Both the position numbers and the translations under genes were made by a program. Of a stretch of DNA of 64,000 nt, positions 26,664 through 37,165 are shown piece after piece. How positions within the stretch are numbered: the first letter of the stretch is position 1; every line of letters begins with the position of its first letter. The DNA is from Thiomicrorhabdus marina (lineage in GTDB: Bacteria > Pseudomonadota > Gammaproteobacteria > Thiomicrospirales > Thiomicrospiraceae). The DNA lies in assembly GCF_017571465.1 (NCBI RefSeq), contig NZ_JAGETV010000001.1, forward strand, positions 62,001-126,000, read 5' to 3'. A model generated the notes under the pieces. That model was not told the DNA's origin. It searched no databases and worked only from the letters and a program-made list of their open reading frames with translations.

Positions 26664-27851
26664 TTATGGTTTAAAGGTAAACAAGATTTCTTTATCAAAT
26701 ACTTCCGGAACCGGTGCTAAAGGAAGTGGCGCAGCACGATAAACCGCATCAATAGCCGCATTCTGGAACTGTCTATCGGCAAACGAATTACAGTTGGTCA
26801 CATTCGCACCAACAATGGTGCCGTCTCGACGTTGCACAATGCGCAAATCACACTGCGCTTGCGGCGATACGCGAGCTGGCGTACGCCAGTTATTTTTAAC
26901 CTTTGCCGCAATTGAGGTCACATAACGCTGTTGCAGAGTGCGTAGCTGTTTTTGGTTTTCCGCATTAATCCGCGCTTGCTCTTCCGCCTTCAACTGTCGT
27001 TGTAGTTCGGCTTCCCGCGCTAAGCGCTCTTGTTCCATTCGTCGCTGTAATTCCGCCTCGGCACGTTTACGCTCTTGCTCAGCTTTACGTTCTGCTTCAA
27101 GGCGTTTTTTCTCAGCTTCTTTAGCCTTGCGCTCTGCTTCTAAACGTTTTTTCTCGGCTTCGGCTTTCTTACGTGCAATCTCTTCTTCCGCTTTGCGTTT
27201 TTCTTCAGCCGCCTTAGCCGCCGCTTCTTTCGCCTTACGTTCTTCTATGCGTTTTTTCTCAGCTTCTTCCTGACGCTTTTTCTCTTCGGCAGCTTTGCGT
27301 TTCGCTTCAGCCGCTTTACGCTCCTCTTCCTCACGCTGTCTTTTTGCTTCCAATTGGCGCTTGGTTTCTTCTTCAGCTTTACGCTTTGCCTCTAATTCTT
27401 TTTTACGCTCAATTTCTGCCTTTTTACGCGCTTCTTCCGCCTTGCGTTCCTCTTCTTGACGCTGCTTTTTCGCCTCTTCTTGACGTTTTTTCTCTTCTTC
27501 GGCCAGACGTTTTTCCTCTGCCGCTTTTTGCTTAGCTTCTTGTAAACGCTGCTCTTCTAATTCACGTTCTTGCTGTAAACGCTTACTTTCATCTAAACGC
27601 TGCTGTTGGCGTTCTTGTAAAAGTTGCATCTGTTGCTGTATCAATGTCGCATCAACCGCTGTCGTCTGCATAGGCTCTACCACATTCGGCTCGATCACAT
27701 CGATTTTAGTTGGCTGATTATTGCCATTGATTTCAATCGGTGTCTTATCGGCAAACATATCCCAGTTAAATGCCAATAAACCAACCAATACTAAATGCAA
27801 TGCCAGTGCCAGAGAAAAAGCTTTTGGATGCGTTTTTATGAAGTCCAACAT
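26664..27851 (-). CDS. tolA: Tol-Pal system protein TolA
   Basis: Inner-membrane anchor spanning the periplasm. One transmembrane segment (about 13-30), a long charged Ala/Lys/Glu/Arg-rich helix (about 80-300), and a C-terminal globular domain with YVTSIAAKVKNNWRTPA and CDLRIVQRRDGTIVGANVTNCN, typical of TolA. 395 residues. The helical region is repetitive at the DNA level and makes a spurious open frame on the other strand. Confidence 0.94.
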   Translation of the reverse strand: MLDFIKTHPKAFSLALALHLVLVGLLAFNWDMFADKTPIEINGNNQPTKIDVIEPNVVEPMQTTAVDATLIQQQMQLLQERQQQRLDESKRLQQERELEEQRLQEAKQKAAEEKRLAEEEKKRQEEAKKQRQEEERKAEEARKKAEIERKKELEAKRKAEEETKRQLEAKRQREEEERKAAEAKRKAAEEKKRQEEAEKKRIEERKAKEAAAKAAEEKRKAEEEIARKKAEAEKKRLEAERKAKEAEKKRLEAERKAEQERKRAEAELQRRMEQERLAREAELQRQLKAEEQARINAENQKQLRTLQQRYVTSIAAKVKNNWRTPARVSPQAQCDLRIVQRRDGTIVGANVTNCNSFADRQFQNAAIDAVYRAAPLPLAPVPEVFDKEILFTFKP

Positions 27852-27854
27852 TAA

Positions 27855-28316
27855 TTACTGCTCCTGCACTTCAGGCTGAGTAATTAAAGAAACATTGGCA
27901 ACGCCGTTACTTTTCAGCAAAGTGAAGATTTTAATAACCTTACCATAGGGAGCCGCGCGGTCACCTTGAATATAAAACTGCTGAGTTTGATTCAACTGCG
28001 ACTGCGCAATCACTTGCGCGACCAGTGTCTGTACTTCTCGGTCGCTAATAACCACTTCCGGCTGTACCGAAGTTTTATAAAGACCGTCTGACGTAATGGT
28101 GATGACAAATGGCGGAGCCGCTTCAAGTTGTTCGACCGTCTGCTCATTCACTTGCGGAGTTTGCGGTAATTCAACACTGACGGCCTGTTGCACAATTGGC
28201 GCAGTAACCATGAAGATAATCAACAAGACCAAAGTGACATCAATATACGGCACAACATTAATTTCGGCCATTAAACGACGTTTTTGGCGGTTGCTACGAA
28301 AACCTTGATTAAACAT
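27855..28316 (-). CDS. tolR: Tol-Pal system protein TolR
   Basis: ExbD-family subunit of the TolQ-TolR proton channel. A single transmembrane helix (about 20-42) with the proton-path Asp in NVVPYIDVTLVLLIIFMVT, followed by the periplasmic domain (VISDREVQTLV, FYIQGDRAAPYGKVI). 153 residues. 3 nt from tolA. Confidence 0.96.
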   Translation of the reverse strand: MFNQGFRSNRQKRRLMAEINVVPYIDVTLVLLIIFMVTAPIVQQAVSVELPQTPQVNEQTVEQLEAAPPFVITITSDGLYKTSVQPEVVISDREVQTLVAQVIAQSQLNQTQQFYIQGDRAAPYGKVIKIFTLLKSNGVANVSLITQPEVQEQ

Positions 28317-28350
28317 GAGTCGTTCTCCTAAAAAGTTAAATCAACGGCTG

Positions 28351-29088
28351 TTAAGCAACCGGAGCTTGCACTTCCGGCGCAGACTCTTCAGTTTTCGATT
28401 TTGACTGTTGTTTCGACTCGATGACATGTGCCTGACGTTGCAGAATACTCATAAAACCTTCGGCAAAGTTTTCATATTCAGCAAGCAGTCGGTCAATTTT
28501 ATTCGACAAACGGTTATAGGCGATAACGGCTGGAATGGCTGCAAACAGACCAATTGCTGTCGCAATCAACGCTTCAGAAATACCTGGTGCTACGGTTGCG
28601 AGTGTCGCATTCTGAACATCACCCAGTGATTGGAAAGCATGCATTACCCCCCAAACCGTTCCAAACAACCCAATATAAGGCGCTGAAGAACCAACCGTAG
28701 CCAGTAATGATAAACGCTGCTCAAGAACGTCCGCTTGGCGGCTAAAAGCGATTTTCATAGCTCGTTGCGAACCGGACAGTAAATCTGCCGAGGTAGTTAC
28801 ACCTTGTTTTTGCAAACGCATGAATTCTTTAAAACCATCCGCAAAAATCAGCGCCATACCTTCCGAGGTATCGCGAGTTGCTTCAACTTTGTAATACAGA
28901 TTCGTTAAATCTTGTGCTTCCCAAAAATCGTTTTCAAAGGCGTAGGCAATCCGTTTCGACTTTTTAACCTGATAAGATTTAGCGATAGCGACCGTCCAAG
29001 CTGCAATCGACATGATTGCCAAAATCAACATCACTGCCTGTACTACCGGGCTAGCCAGTAATATGAGTTCAAATAAATCGCTATCCAT
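28351..29088 (-). CDS. tolQ: Tol-Pal system protein TolQ
   Basis: ExbB-family subunit of the proton channel that energises TolA. Three transmembrane segments are visible (about 13-35, 130-155 and 172-195) with VGSSAPYIGLFGTVWGVMHAF and ISEALIATAIGLFAAIPAVIAYN. 245 residues. It is the first gene of tolQRAB-pal-cpoB. The thioesterase gene ybgC that often leads this operon is absent; ruvB lies upstream instead. Confidence 0.96.
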   Translation of the reverse strand: MDSDLFELILLASPVVQAVMLILAIMSIAAWTVAIAKSYQVKKSKRIAYAFENDFWEAQDLTNLYYKVEATRDTSEGMALIFADGFKEFMRLQKQGVTTSADLLSGSQRAMKIAFSRQADVLEQRLSLLATVGSSAPYIGLFGTVWGVMHAFQSLGDVQNATLATVAPGISEALIATAIGLFAAIPAVIAYNRLSNKIDRLLAEYENFAEGFMSILQRQAHVIESKQQSKSKTEESAPEVQAPVA

Positions 29089-29229
29089 TATCGTTAGTCC
29101 TACTCTTTAAAGCTCAAGAAATAATTTATATTTAATTACAAAACCTACACGATTCACCTAGAGTTCGCACATAAACTGTGCCTAACCCATTAAGGGTAAA
29201 TAATGTTTATGAAAATCTAGCAAAGCACT

Positions 29230-30243
29230 TTACTCATTCGCTTCCGGTTTTTCAACACCCAAATGTTGGTAACCTTTATTGGTCGCAATTCGCCCACGAG
29301 AAGTACGTATCACGAAACCTTGCTGCACCAAAAACGGTTCAATCACATCTTCAATCGTTCCACGCTCTTCACCGAGCGCAGCGGAAATACTATCAATTCC
29401 AACCGGGCCACCGTCAAATTTATTAACCAGTGCATCCAAAAAACGTAAATCCATCTTATCGAGACCGAGCTGATCAACTTCCAACAAATTCAAAGCAAAA
29501 TCAGCAATTTGCTGAGTGATGATACCATCGCCTTTCACTTGTGCATAATCACGAACCCGTCTCAACAAACGATTGGCAATACGAGGCGTACCACGCGAAC
29601 GACGTGCAACTTCCAAAGCACCTTCTAACTCTGAATCCATGCCCAAAATACTCGCCGAGCGCTGTACAATTTGACAGAGTTCATCATGCGAATAGAATTC
29701 CAAACGCTGCACTAATCCGAAACGGTCACGTAATGGCGATGTTAGCAATCCGGCACGGGTAGTGGCACCCACCAAGGTAAACGGCGGTAAATCAATCTTC
29801 ACACTTTGCGCTGCCGGCCCTTCGCCAATCACAATATCAATTTGGAAATCTTCCATTGCCGGATAGAGAACTTCTTCAACCACTGGGCTGAGGCGGTGAA
29901 TCTCATCAACAAACAACACATCATGCGGTTCAAGGCGAGTCAAAATAGCCGCCAAATCACCGGGTTTTTCAATTACCGGCCCAGACGTCTGGCGCAGTGT
30001 CACGCCCATTTCTTGGGCAATAATATTTGATAATGTGGTTTTCCCTAAACCCGGCGGGCCATACAACAACACATGATCTAAAGGCTCGCCACGCATTTTG
30101 GCGGCCTGCATCGATAGACTTAGCTGCTCACGCACCGCAGTTTGTCCAATGTAATCGAACATCTGTTGCGGACGCACCGATGGCACGTTGTAAATATCAT
30201 CATCGGTTTGCTGAGCGCCAACAATACGATCCGTTTCAATCAT
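29230..30243 (-). CDS. ruvB: Holliday junction branch migration helicase RuvB
   Basis: The AAA+ motor of the RuvAB complex. Walker A GPPGLGKT at 62-69, Walker [12 protein letters not shown], sensor TTRAGLL, arginine-finger segment SPLRDRFG, and the C-terminal winged helix ([13 protein letters not shown] to [10 protein letters not shown]). 337 residues. Its ATG overlaps the ruvA stop (ATGA), so the two are translationally coupled. Confidence 0.97.
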   Translation of the reverse strand: MIETDRIVGAQQTDDDIYNVPSVRPQQMFDYIGQTAVREQLSLSMQAAKMRGEPLDHVLLYGPPGLGKTTLSNIIAQEMGVTLRQTSGPVIEKPGDLAAILTRLEPHDVLFVDEIHRLSPVVEEVLYPAMEDFQIDIVIGEGPAAQSVKIDLPPFTLVGATTRAGLLTSPLRDRFGLVQRLEFYSHDELCQIVQRSASILGMDSELEGALEVARRSRGTPRIANRLLRRVRDYAQVKGDGIITQQIADFALNLLEVDQLGLDKMDLRFLDALVNKFDGGPVGIDSISAALGEERGTIEDVIEPFLVQQGFVIRTSRGRIATNKGYQHLGVEKPEANE

Positions 30244-30902
30244 GCTAATTTAACTCCTTGAAGAGCTGCTTTGATGACCTCTTCTAAAGCCATGCCTTCC
30301 TGATACGCCTGCTTGACCATTTTCTCAGCCTGGGCTGATTTATAACCCAACGCCAATAATGCCTCAACTGCCTTGGAGGAAACCATGACATCATTTTGAA
30401 GTTTATTGGAAAGTGCATCAGAAGTCGTGCCTAAATCCCCGGAATGCTGCAAAGAAAACTCTGTCGAACCGTAATCCAATAGACCTGCTTCGATGAGTGG
30501 CTTTAGACGATCACGAATTTCAATTTGTAGACGCTCCGCCGTTTTTTTACCTACGCCTGGAATACGAGTCAAAGCAGTAACGTCACTCTGCTCAATCGAT
30601 TGGCAAAACTCATTAACTGACATAGACGACAATACCGCTAAAGCCATTTTGGCACCAATGCCATTTACCTTAATTAAGGTTTTAAATAAAGTTCGTTCCG
30701 CTTCGGTGGCAAAACCGAACAGCTGCATAATGTCTTCGCGTACATGCAAATGCGTCAACAGTAAAACTTCAGCCTCCGCTTCTTGGCTCAGCTGATAGAA
30801 GGTTGACATCGGTGCTTCCACTTCATAGCCGACACCACGTACATCTAACCATAACAACGGCGGCTGCTTTTTAACCAAGATTCCTTTTAAAAAACCAATC
30901 AT
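30240..30902 (-). CDS. ruvA: Holliday junction DNA-binding protein RuvA
   Basis: Binds four-way junctions and loads RuvB. OB-fold N-terminal domain starting [12 protein letters not shown], helix-hairpin-helix motifs [13 protein letters not shown] and [15 protein letters not shown], and a C-terminal RuvB-binding domain ([22 protein letters not shown]). 220 residues; the linker before the last domain is a little longer than in E. coli (203). Confidence 0.97.
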   Translation of the reverse strand: MIGFLKGILVKKQPPLLWLDVRGVGYEVEAPMSTFYQLSQEAEAEVLLLTHLHVREDIMQLFGFATEAERTLFKTLIKVNGIGAKMALAVLSSMSVNEFCQSIEQSDVTALTRIPGVGKKTAERLQIEIRDRLKPLIEAGLLDYGSTEFSLQHSGDLGTTSDALSNKLQNDVMVSSKAVEALLALGYKSAQAEKMVKQAYQEGMALEEVIKAALQGVKLA

Positions 30903-30925
30903 AACTTCCTGTTTCCAAATAACTT

Positions 30926-31447
30926 TTAGAACTTAGACCCCTTAGACATCACTTCTGGATCAATACCCAAAGACATATAGCGGTCGTGACATAATGCACA
31001 AGCCAAGGCATCCGCCGCATCTTCTTGAGGTGCTTCGGTTAACTTGAGAAGATTCTGAACCATAAACTGAACTTGCGTCTTACCAGCATGCCCCTTGCCG
31101 ACAATGGTACTTTTGACTTGGGTTGGCGTGTATTCCATTATCGGCACATCATACATCGCGGCGGCGCACAGAATAACCCCTCGTGCCTGTCCAAGCGTAA
31201 TTGCCGATTTCGGGTTTTTATAGACAAAGACTTTTTCAATCGCCAAAACATCCGGCTGATATTGCTCGATAATCTGGCAGATAGATTGATAGATGTTTTT
31301 TAGGCGCTGTGCACCTGAGTATTTTTCGACTCGGATAACACCACTGATAAGATAATTAGGATTGAAACGACCAGATTCGATAATACCGAATCCGGTTTTG
31401 CGGGAACCAGGGTCAACGCCTAAGATTCGTTTGCGTGCTTGTTGCAA
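30926..31447 (-). CDS. ruvC: Holliday junction resolvase RuvC
   Basis: Endonuclease that cuts Holliday junctions. Acidic catalytic residues: Asp12 in ILGVDPGS, Glu in LAIEKVFV, and the aspartates of [14 protein letters not shown]. 173 residues. The start is TTG 31447, with GGGAG 8 nt upstream. Gene order ruvC-ruvA-ruvB with short gaps indicates one transcript. Confidence 0.96.
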   Translation of the reverse strand: MQQARKRILGVDPGSRKTGFGIIESGRFNPNYLISGVIRVEKYSGAQRLKNIYQSICQIIEQYQPDVLAIEKVFVYKNPKSAITLGQARGVILCAAAMYDVPIMEYTPTQVKSTIVGKGHAGKTQVQFMVQNLLKLTEAPQEDAADALACALCHDRYMSLGIDPEVMSKGSKF

Positions 31448-31480
31448 GCTAAGCTCCCTGTCTGATAAAAAACAATGCGG

Positions 31481-32557
31481 CTATTTAGACTGCACTAATC
31501 CGGCTTGGCGTGAGAAGTCCAGCATGCGTTGCAATGACTCTAAAGCCTTAACTCGCGTTGCTTCTTCCACGTCGACCAATGGTGCCATATTACGTAAACA
31601 TTCTGCTAAGTTTTGCAGACCATTCATCGCCATCCAAGGGCAGTGCGCACAACTCTTACAAGTCGCACCGTGCCCGCCGGTCGGCGCCACCAACAGTTTC
31701 TTGTTTGGTGCCAATTGCTGCATCTTATAGAAGATATTGTAATCGGTGGCGACAATAAACTCGTCGTCGTCCATAGCCTGTACCGCATTCAAAAGCACCT
31801 TAGTCGAACCGACCACATCAGCCTGCTCAACCACTGAAGAAGGCGATTCCGGGTGAACCAAAACCTTAGCATTCGGATATTGCTGACGTAACTCGTCTAA
31901 CTCAAAGCTTTTGAATTCGTCATGCACAATACAATGTCCCTGCCAACGAATCATCTCAATGCCGGTCTCTTTTTCAATCCAGTTACCCAAATGGCGATCC
32001 GGCGCCCAGATAATCTTTTCGCCCTGCTCTTTTAGGTGACTAACGATTTGCAAGGCATTACCGGAAGTAACCACCCAGTCAGCTAACGCTTTCACCTCGG
32101 CACTGGTATTGGCATAAACCACGACCTTGTGTTCTGGGTACTGTGCGCAGAATTCTGCGAATTCTTTTGCCGGACAACCAACATCCAAAGAGCAGGTTGC
32201 ATCTAAATCCGGCATGAGTACGGTCTTTTCAGGGCTGAAAATTTTAGCGCTTTCCCCCATAAAGCGTACGCCGCAGACAACCAATACATCGGCGTCCGAC
32301 TGCGCGCCGAAATTCGCCATTTCTAACGAGTCTGCAACCACGCCGCCAGTTTCTTCCGCTAGAGCCTGTAAATCATCATCAACATAATAATGCGCAACCA
32401 ACTGCGCATTATTCGCTTTGAGAAGTTGTTTAATTTCTTCTCTAAGCACTTGTTTCTGCTGATTATTCAACCAAGGCTGAGTCGGTGCGTTTTGCACCAG
32501 ACTCTGAATACTGGCTTCGAGTTCAACCGGAATCTGTTGTAACTGATCTGCAGACAT
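31481..32557 (-). CDS. nadA: Quinolinate synthase A
   Basis: A [4Fe-4S] enzyme that condenses iminoaspartate and dihydroxyacetone phosphate in NAD synthesis. Cysteines in the family positions are visible in [14 protein letters not shown], in [11 protein letters not shown] and in the C-terminal [19 protein letters not shown]. 358 residues. nadB is not in the window. Confidence 0.95.
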   Translation of the reverse strand: MSADQLQQIPVELEASIQSLVQNAPTQPWLNNQQKQVLREEIKQLLKANNAQLVAHYYVDDDLQALAEETGGVVADSLEMANFGAQSDADVLVVCGVRFMGESAKIFSPEKTVLMPDLDATCSLDVGCPAKEFAEFCAQYPEHKVVVYANTSAEVKALADWVVTSGNALQIVSHLKEQGEKIIWAPDRHLGNWIEKETGIEMIRWQGHCIVHDEFKSFELDELRQQYPNAKVLVHPESPSSVVEQADVVGSTKVLLNAVQAMDDDEFIVATDYNIFYKMQQLAPNKKLLVAPTGGHGATCKSCAHCPWMAMNGLQNLAECLRNMAPLVDVEEATRVKALESLQRMLDFSRQAGLVQSK

Positions 32558-32571
32558 AAAACTAGCTCGCT

Positions 32572-34356
32572 TTACTTATCCGCACCGCGTTGAGGCTTGC
32601 GGAAACGCAACAATAGATCTTCCAACTGAGCGTTATCAACCAGACCCGGGGCTTCAGTCAGAGGACATGCTGCCGACTGCGTTTTAGGGAAAGCAATAAC
32701 ATCACGAATCGAAGGAATATTACCAAGAATCATCACGAGACGATCAAGACCAAATGCCATACCCGCGTGTGGAGGACAACCAAACTTTAATGCATCCAAT
32801 AGGAAGCCGAATTTCTCTTGCGCTTCATCGTCAGAAATACCAAGCAACTTAAATACTGCTGCCTGCATATTTGTATCGTGAATACGCACTGAACCACCAC
32901 CAACTTCTAGACCATTGATAACAAGGTCATAAGCACGCGATAGCATTTGCTCCGGCTCGTCATGATTTAGAATCTCTTCGGTAGTCGCTTTCGGCTGAGT
33001 GAACGGATGGTGAATCGCCGTCATACGTGCAGTTTCTTCGTCGGCTTCAAACATCGGGAAATCAACAACCCATACCGGTTTGAAACGCCCGTTTAACATG
33101 TCTAGGTCTTCGCCCAGCTTGACACGTAGCGCGCCGATTGCATCGTTAACTACTTTCGCTGAATCCGCACCGAAGAAGACAATATCGCCGTCTTGCGCGC
33201 CAACGCGCTCCATAATTTGCATCACTTGGTCAGGGAAGAATTTGATGATTGGCGATTGCAGACCATCAAGACCGGCAGACATATCATTAACTTTAATGTA
33301 AGCCAAGCCTTTTGCCCCGTAGATGCCAACAAATTTGGTATAGGCATCAATCTCTTTGCGCGACATTGAGCCAGCACCCGGAACACGCAGTGCAACCACA
33401 CGCCCTTTCGGATCTTTTGCAGGACCTGCAAATACTTTGAATTCAATATCTTGCAACAAATCCGCAATATCAACCAACTGCATATCAATACGAAGATCTG
33501 GACGGTCAATACCGTATTTCTCAATCGCATCCGCGTAAGTCATGCGCGGAAATTCACCGTCGAATTCATAACCAATCGCTTCTTTAAAGATGGTTTTGGT
33601 CAAGCCTTCCATGGTCTGCATGACTTGTTCTTCAGTCATAAAAGAGGTTTCAATATCTAACTGAGTGAATTCCGGCTGACGATCGGCACGTAAATCTTCA
33701 TCACGGAAACAACGAGTGATTTGGTAATAACGATCAAAACCGGACATCATCAGCAACTGTTTAAATAGCTGCGGGGACTGCGGTAGTGCAAAGAATTTAT
33801 TAGCGTGGGTACGGCTCGGAACCAGATAATCACGCGCGCCTTCAGGCGTTGATTTAGTCAGGATAGGCGTTTCCATATCCATAAAACCGTTGTCATCAAG
33901 GTAACGACGCATAGAACACGTGATGGCATAACGCAGTTTTAGATTGTTTTGCATTTCGTCGCGACGTAGATCGATATAACGGTATTTTAGACGCGTCTCT
34001 TCACCAACATTCTTTTCATCAAGCTGGAATGGAATCGGCTCAGCCATTGACAATACATCTAGCTGATCAGCAACAATTTCGATTTTACCGGTTTTCATAT
34101 TCGGGTTAATCGTACCTTCCGAACGCGAAATCACCTTACCGGTAATACTTAATACACACTCCGCTCGTAGTTTTTCCGCTTTTGCGAAATTATCCGCAGC
34201 GCTAGGGTTTACTACTACCTGAACAAGTCCTTCACGATCACGAAGATCGATAAAGATAACGCCGCCGTGGTCACGACGACGATGCACCCAACCAGCAACC
34301 TGTACCGTTTGGTCGATTAAAGTTTCTGTTACTTGTCCACAATAATGCGTACGCAT
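32572..34356 (-). CDS. aspS: Aspartyl-tRNA synthetase
   Basis: Class II synthetase, bacterial type. N-terminal OB-fold ([24 protein letters not shown]), motif 2 ([23 protein letters not shown]), the bacterial insertion domain, and motif 3 ([10 protein letters not shown]). 594 residues. Family knowledge allows either a discriminating or a non-discriminating (Asp/Asn) enzyme; the sequence alone was not used to decide. Confidence 0.97.
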   Translation of the reverse strand: MRTHYCGQVTETLIDQTVQVAGWVHRRRDHGGVIFIDLRDREGLVQVVVNPSAADNFAKAEKLRAECVLSITGKVISRSEGTINPNMKTGKIEIVADQLDVLSMAEPIPFQLDEKNVGEETRLKYRYIDLRRDEMQNNLKLRYAITCSMRRYLDDNGFMDMETPILTKSTPEGARDYLVPSRTHANKFFALPQSPQLFKQLLMMSGFDRYYQITRCFRDEDLRADRQPEFTQLDIETSFMTEEQVMQTMEGLTKTIFKEAIGYEFDGEFPRMTYADAIEKYGIDRPDLRIDMQLVDIADLLQDIEFKVFAGPAKDPKGRVVALRVPGAGSMSRKEIDAYTKFVGIYGAKGLAYIKVNDMSAGLDGLQSPIIKFFPDQVMQIMERVGAQDGDIVFFGADSAKVVNDAIGALRVKLGEDLDMLNGRFKPVWVVDFPMFEADEETARMTAIHHPFTQPKATTEEILNHDEPEQMLSRAYDLVINGLEVGGGSVRIHDTNMQAAVFKLLGISDDEAQEKFGFLLDALKFGCPPHAGMAFGLDRLVMILGNIPSIRDVIAFPKTQSAACPLTEAPGLVDNAQLEDLLLRFRKPQRGADK

Positions 34357-34405
34357 ATTTTTAAACCCTTTTACTCAAAGTTCTTTATAAATTATTCAAA
34401 ACAAA

Positions 34406-34435
34406 ACCGCTCTGCCGAATGTTCGACAGAACGGT
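34406..34435 (-). terminator. Terminator between the DUF502 gene and aspS
   Basis: On the minus strand the arms ACCGTTCTGTCGAA and TTCGGCAGAGCGGT pair along their whole length if two G-U pairs are allowed, followed by TTTTGTTTT. The G-U pairs work only on the minus strand, which fixes the orientation. It would end or attenuate the DUF502 transcript before aspS. Confidence 0.75.
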
Positions 34436-34450
34436 AAAAATTTGTGCCTA

Positions 34451-35119
34451 CTATTTGTCGGTTGCTCGAGGCGAAGCGCCTGAATCAGATTCAGACTCTA
34501 ATGGCAGAGCAATTTGCTTCTCTTCCGGGGCAACCACGCCACCGGAAATAACCATTTTTAAAGCGTCGTCTACTTCCATATCAAGTTTAATAATCTCCGC
34601 ACGATCCGCCATAATAAAAAAACCGGAAGTGGGGTTTGGCGTAGTTGGAACAAATAAATTCACTACATCCGCTATCCCGGTCTTCTTTTGCGGTTCAGCA
34701 ATATTTTTTCCGGTCTGGAATGCCAAAGTCCACAAACCCTTGCGAGGATACTCAATCAGATAGACATTTTGAAATGTCTGTTCACCAGAACCGAATACCG
34801 CCTCTGCAATTTGTTTAACTGCCTTATAGATACTGCGGACAAGCGGGATGCGCGACAACATAGCTTCCCAAATTTTGACCAGCTTGCTGCCTAGTAAGTT
34901 GGCCGCTAGAATCCCGGTTACCAGAATCAGTAAAAACGACAGCAAAATACCTAAGCCAGGAATGTCTACACCAAGTAGCACCTCCGGTCGATATTGCATT
35001 GGTAACAGCAATAGACTTCGGTCAAAGAGGTCAACCAAAAACTTGATTACCGCGATAGTGACACCTAATGGCAACCAGACTAGAAGCCCAGCAATCAAAT
35101 AACGTTTTAAGAAGGCCAT
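34451..35119 (-). CDS. DUF502 family inner-membrane protein
   Basis: 222 residues with two N-terminal membrane segments (about 8-28 and 53-78) and a soluble C-terminal domain. Family signatures: LKRYLIAGLLVWLPLGVTI, SRIPLVRSIYKAVKQ and FVPTTPNPTSGFF. DUF502 genes often stand just upstream of aspS in proteobacteria, as here. No biochemical role is established. Confidence 0.88.
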   Translation of the reverse strand: MAFLKRYLIAGLLVWLPLGVTIAVIKFLVDLFDRSLLLLPMQYRPEVLLGVDIPGLGILLSFLLILVTGILAANLLGSKLVKIWEAMLSRIPLVRSIYKAVKQIAEAVFGSGEQTFQNVYLIEYPRKGLWTLAFQTGKNIAEPQKKTGIADVVNLFVPTTPNPTSGFFIMADRAEIIKLDMEVDDALKMVISGGVVAPEEKQIALPLESESDSGASPRATDK

Positions 35120-35263
35120 ACCGCACCCAAGACCGTCGGAAAATATAAACGACTCATTATAAAGGAATATTGAAGGGATTTGAAAATGAAAGGTTTATGT
35201 TTTTACCGTGCATGCAAAATTGGCTTTAGTAGAAACGAAGTATGAAGTTTCAACCGCTCCTAG

Positions 35264-35893
35264 TTAAACATAAATCTCTAATGGCGGCTCTTTTGCCAAA
35301 CGTTTAACCAGATCGCCACGGGTAACAATCCCGACCGGCTGTTCCATCGAATTCATAATAACTAAAGCACCGACATCAAACTGTGTGAAAACTTGCGCTA
35401 CTTGGCGGATATCAGTATCCAACTCAGTAGTAATAATTTGCTGCTGCATGACCGCGCCAACCAAACGCTCCCCGCCAAGCTCCAAGTCACCATTTTCAGC
35501 AACAATAACTTTTCTAAGCACCTGTTCGCGACTCAGTAAACCAATCAGACGTTTATCGTCCAATACCGGCAGATAATCAATTTGTAAACGAGACATTCGA
35601 TCATAAGCCTGCGCAAGCAAAGCTTCTTGATTAATCGTGATGATCGGCTCAGACATAATTTCCGCCACCTTAACCACTACACGATGCTGAGACTCTTTTT
35701 TATTCTGCTGATAAGCATTGACCTCTTTGGAAGGCTTAGCCAATAAACTTTTTTCATCCGGTTTCAGTTCATCTAACCACGAATTTTCAATCTGATTGAC
35801 CCGCGTAGAGGGATCGACGCGCAAGACAGGTATTTGTTGCACTGTGGAAGCCAGTGACTGACCTTCGGGACTGTAAACAACAAACATAATCAC
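35264..35893 (-). CDS. Tandem CBS-domain protein
   Basis: 209 residues: a poorly conserved N-terminal part (1-80) and two CBS motifs, VAEIMSEPIITINQEALLAQAYDRM (about 81-135) and VMQQQIITTELDTDIRQVAQVF (about 150-205), each closing with a G-x-V/L-(S/T)R-(E/D) strand. CBS pairs sense adenine nucleotides or c-di-AMP and regulate partners; no partner domain is fused. Start may be ATG 35893 or 35887. Confidence 0.85.
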   Translation of the reverse strand: MIMFVVYSPEGQSLASTVQQIPVLRVDPSTRVNQIENSWLDELKPDEKSLLAKPSKEVNAYQQNKKESQHRVVVKVAEIMSEPIITINQEALLAQAYDRMSRLQIDYLPVLDDKRLIGLLSREQVLRKVIVAENGDLELGGERLVGAVMQQQIITTELDTDIRQVAQVFTQFDVGALVIMNSMEQPVGIVTRGDLVKRLAKEPPLEIYV

Positions 35894-36030
35894 TCTCTTA
35901 CTCTAAACATTAAGTCATATTAACTATAACGGCCAAGCATTGCTTTTTATAATTAAATTTCATTACTTTAGATAAAGTATCTTACAAAACATCTTCTGCA
36001 ATCACACACAGATAAGCACCTGATATTCAG

Positions 36031-36113
36031 GGAAACGCAGAATAAGTCCCCATTGACTTCAGCGAGGCTTTGTAAAATTTGCCTGAAGTCATTTGGACTT
36101 GTTCTGCGCTTCC
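36031..36113. mobile_element. MITE-like element, 83-bp deleted form
   Basis: The left terminal repeat at 36031-36062 (GGAAACGCAGAATAAGTCCC then CATTGACTTCAG) and the right repeat at 36083-36113 (CTGAAGTC ... TCTGCGCTTCC) are imperfect inverted copies. Only about 20 bp lie between them. Both ends match the 275-bp element at 56274-56548. It sits directly upstream of ispA. No transposase is encoded. Confidence 0.65.
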
Positions 36114-36186
36114 TTAGTTGGCAACCGCTGACAGTTTCATTAAAATGCCAATCATTTTTCATCAATGCCTAAAATTCGGAGTCATT

Positions 36187-37068
36187 TTGCAAAAGCAGCT
36201 CAGTCAATACCAACAGCGCATCAATCAAGTACTTGCAATTCATTTACAAAATCTTAAGCACCTGAACTGCCCAGCGAGACTGCATGAAGCGCTTGAATAT
36301 GCCACACTTGACCAAGGAAAGCGTCTTCGCCCAGCACTGGTTTACGCATGTGGCGGAGCTTTGCAAATCCCCGAAGAAGACTTAGATGCGCCAGCTGCTG
36401 CAGTCGAGTTAATTCATTGCTATTCACTCGTACATGATGATCTTCCGGCAATGGATGACGATGACCTGCGGCGTGGCAAAGCGACCACACATATAAAATA
36501 CGACGAAGCAACAGCAATTTTGGTTGGCGATGCTCAACAAACGATGGCGTTTGAAATTTTGGCAAATGTCGAAGAAATTAACGCCGATGACAAGGTTGAA
36601 ATGATCCGACTTCTTAGCAAAGCGGCCGGCCCATACGGCATGATCGGCGGACAACAGATCGACATAGACTCGGCGGGTCATTTACCGGAACGCAAACAAT
36701 TAGAAAACATGCACGCATTAAAAACCGGTGCCTTAATCGAAGCCTCGCTTTTAATAGGTGCATGCCAACACCCCGCCTATAACGAAATCAAAGCCGACCT
36801 TAGCCAATATGCGCGTGCTCTAGGACTGGCTTTCCAAGTGCAAGACGATATTCTCGATATTGAATCCGACACCGAAACACTCGGCAAACCGCAAGGCTCG
36901 GATGAACAAGCCGACAAATCCACCTACCCAAAACTACTAGGACTGGATGAAGCAAAAAAGTATCGCGACAATCTAGTCATCGAAGCGAAAAAATCCCTAC
37001 AGAAACTTCCATTTGAAAGCGAATTCCTCTGGGACTTAACCGATTACATTGCATCGCGCGACTATTAA
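36187..37068 (+). CDS. ispA: (2E,6E)-farnesyl diphosphate synthase
   Basis: Condenses dimethylallyl and isopentenyl diphosphates to farnesyl diphosphate. First Asp-rich motif DDLPAMDDDDLRRG and second QDDILDIESD are intact, with GKRLRPALVYA and GGQQIDID. TTG 36187 is preferred as the start: GGAG stands 5 nt before it and it gives LQKQLSQYQQRINQVL, the usual N-terminus, for 293 residues. An ATG at 36145 in frame has no ribosome-binding site. The MITE-like element ends 73 bp upstream. dxs, often next to ispA, is absent. Confidence 0.92.
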   Translation: MQKQLSQYQQRINQVLAIHLQNLKHLNCPARLHEALEYATLDQGKRLRPALVYACGGALQIPEEDLDAPAAAVELIHCYSLVHDDLPAMDDDDLRRGKATTHIKYDEATAILVGDAQQTMAFEILANVEEINADDKVEMIRLLSKAAGPYGMIGGQQIDIDSAGHLPERKQLENMHALKTGALIEASLLIGACQHPAYNEIKADLSQYARALGLAFQVQDDILDIESDTETLGKPQGSDEQADKSTYPKLLGLDEAKKYRDNLVIEAKKSLQKLPFESEFLWDLTDYIASRDY

Positions 37069-37165
37069 TGACTAAAAAGCAATAAATTTCAGTAGCTTAC
37101 CTTTTCATTAACACGAACATTGCGATATAATTATTTGCTTAACTAAAATTTTCGAGAAGGCTTTC

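Noticed and set aside
26938-27273. Long plus-strand open frame rich in Ser, Ala and Arg
   Set aside because: It is the mirror of the repetitive helical region of tolA.
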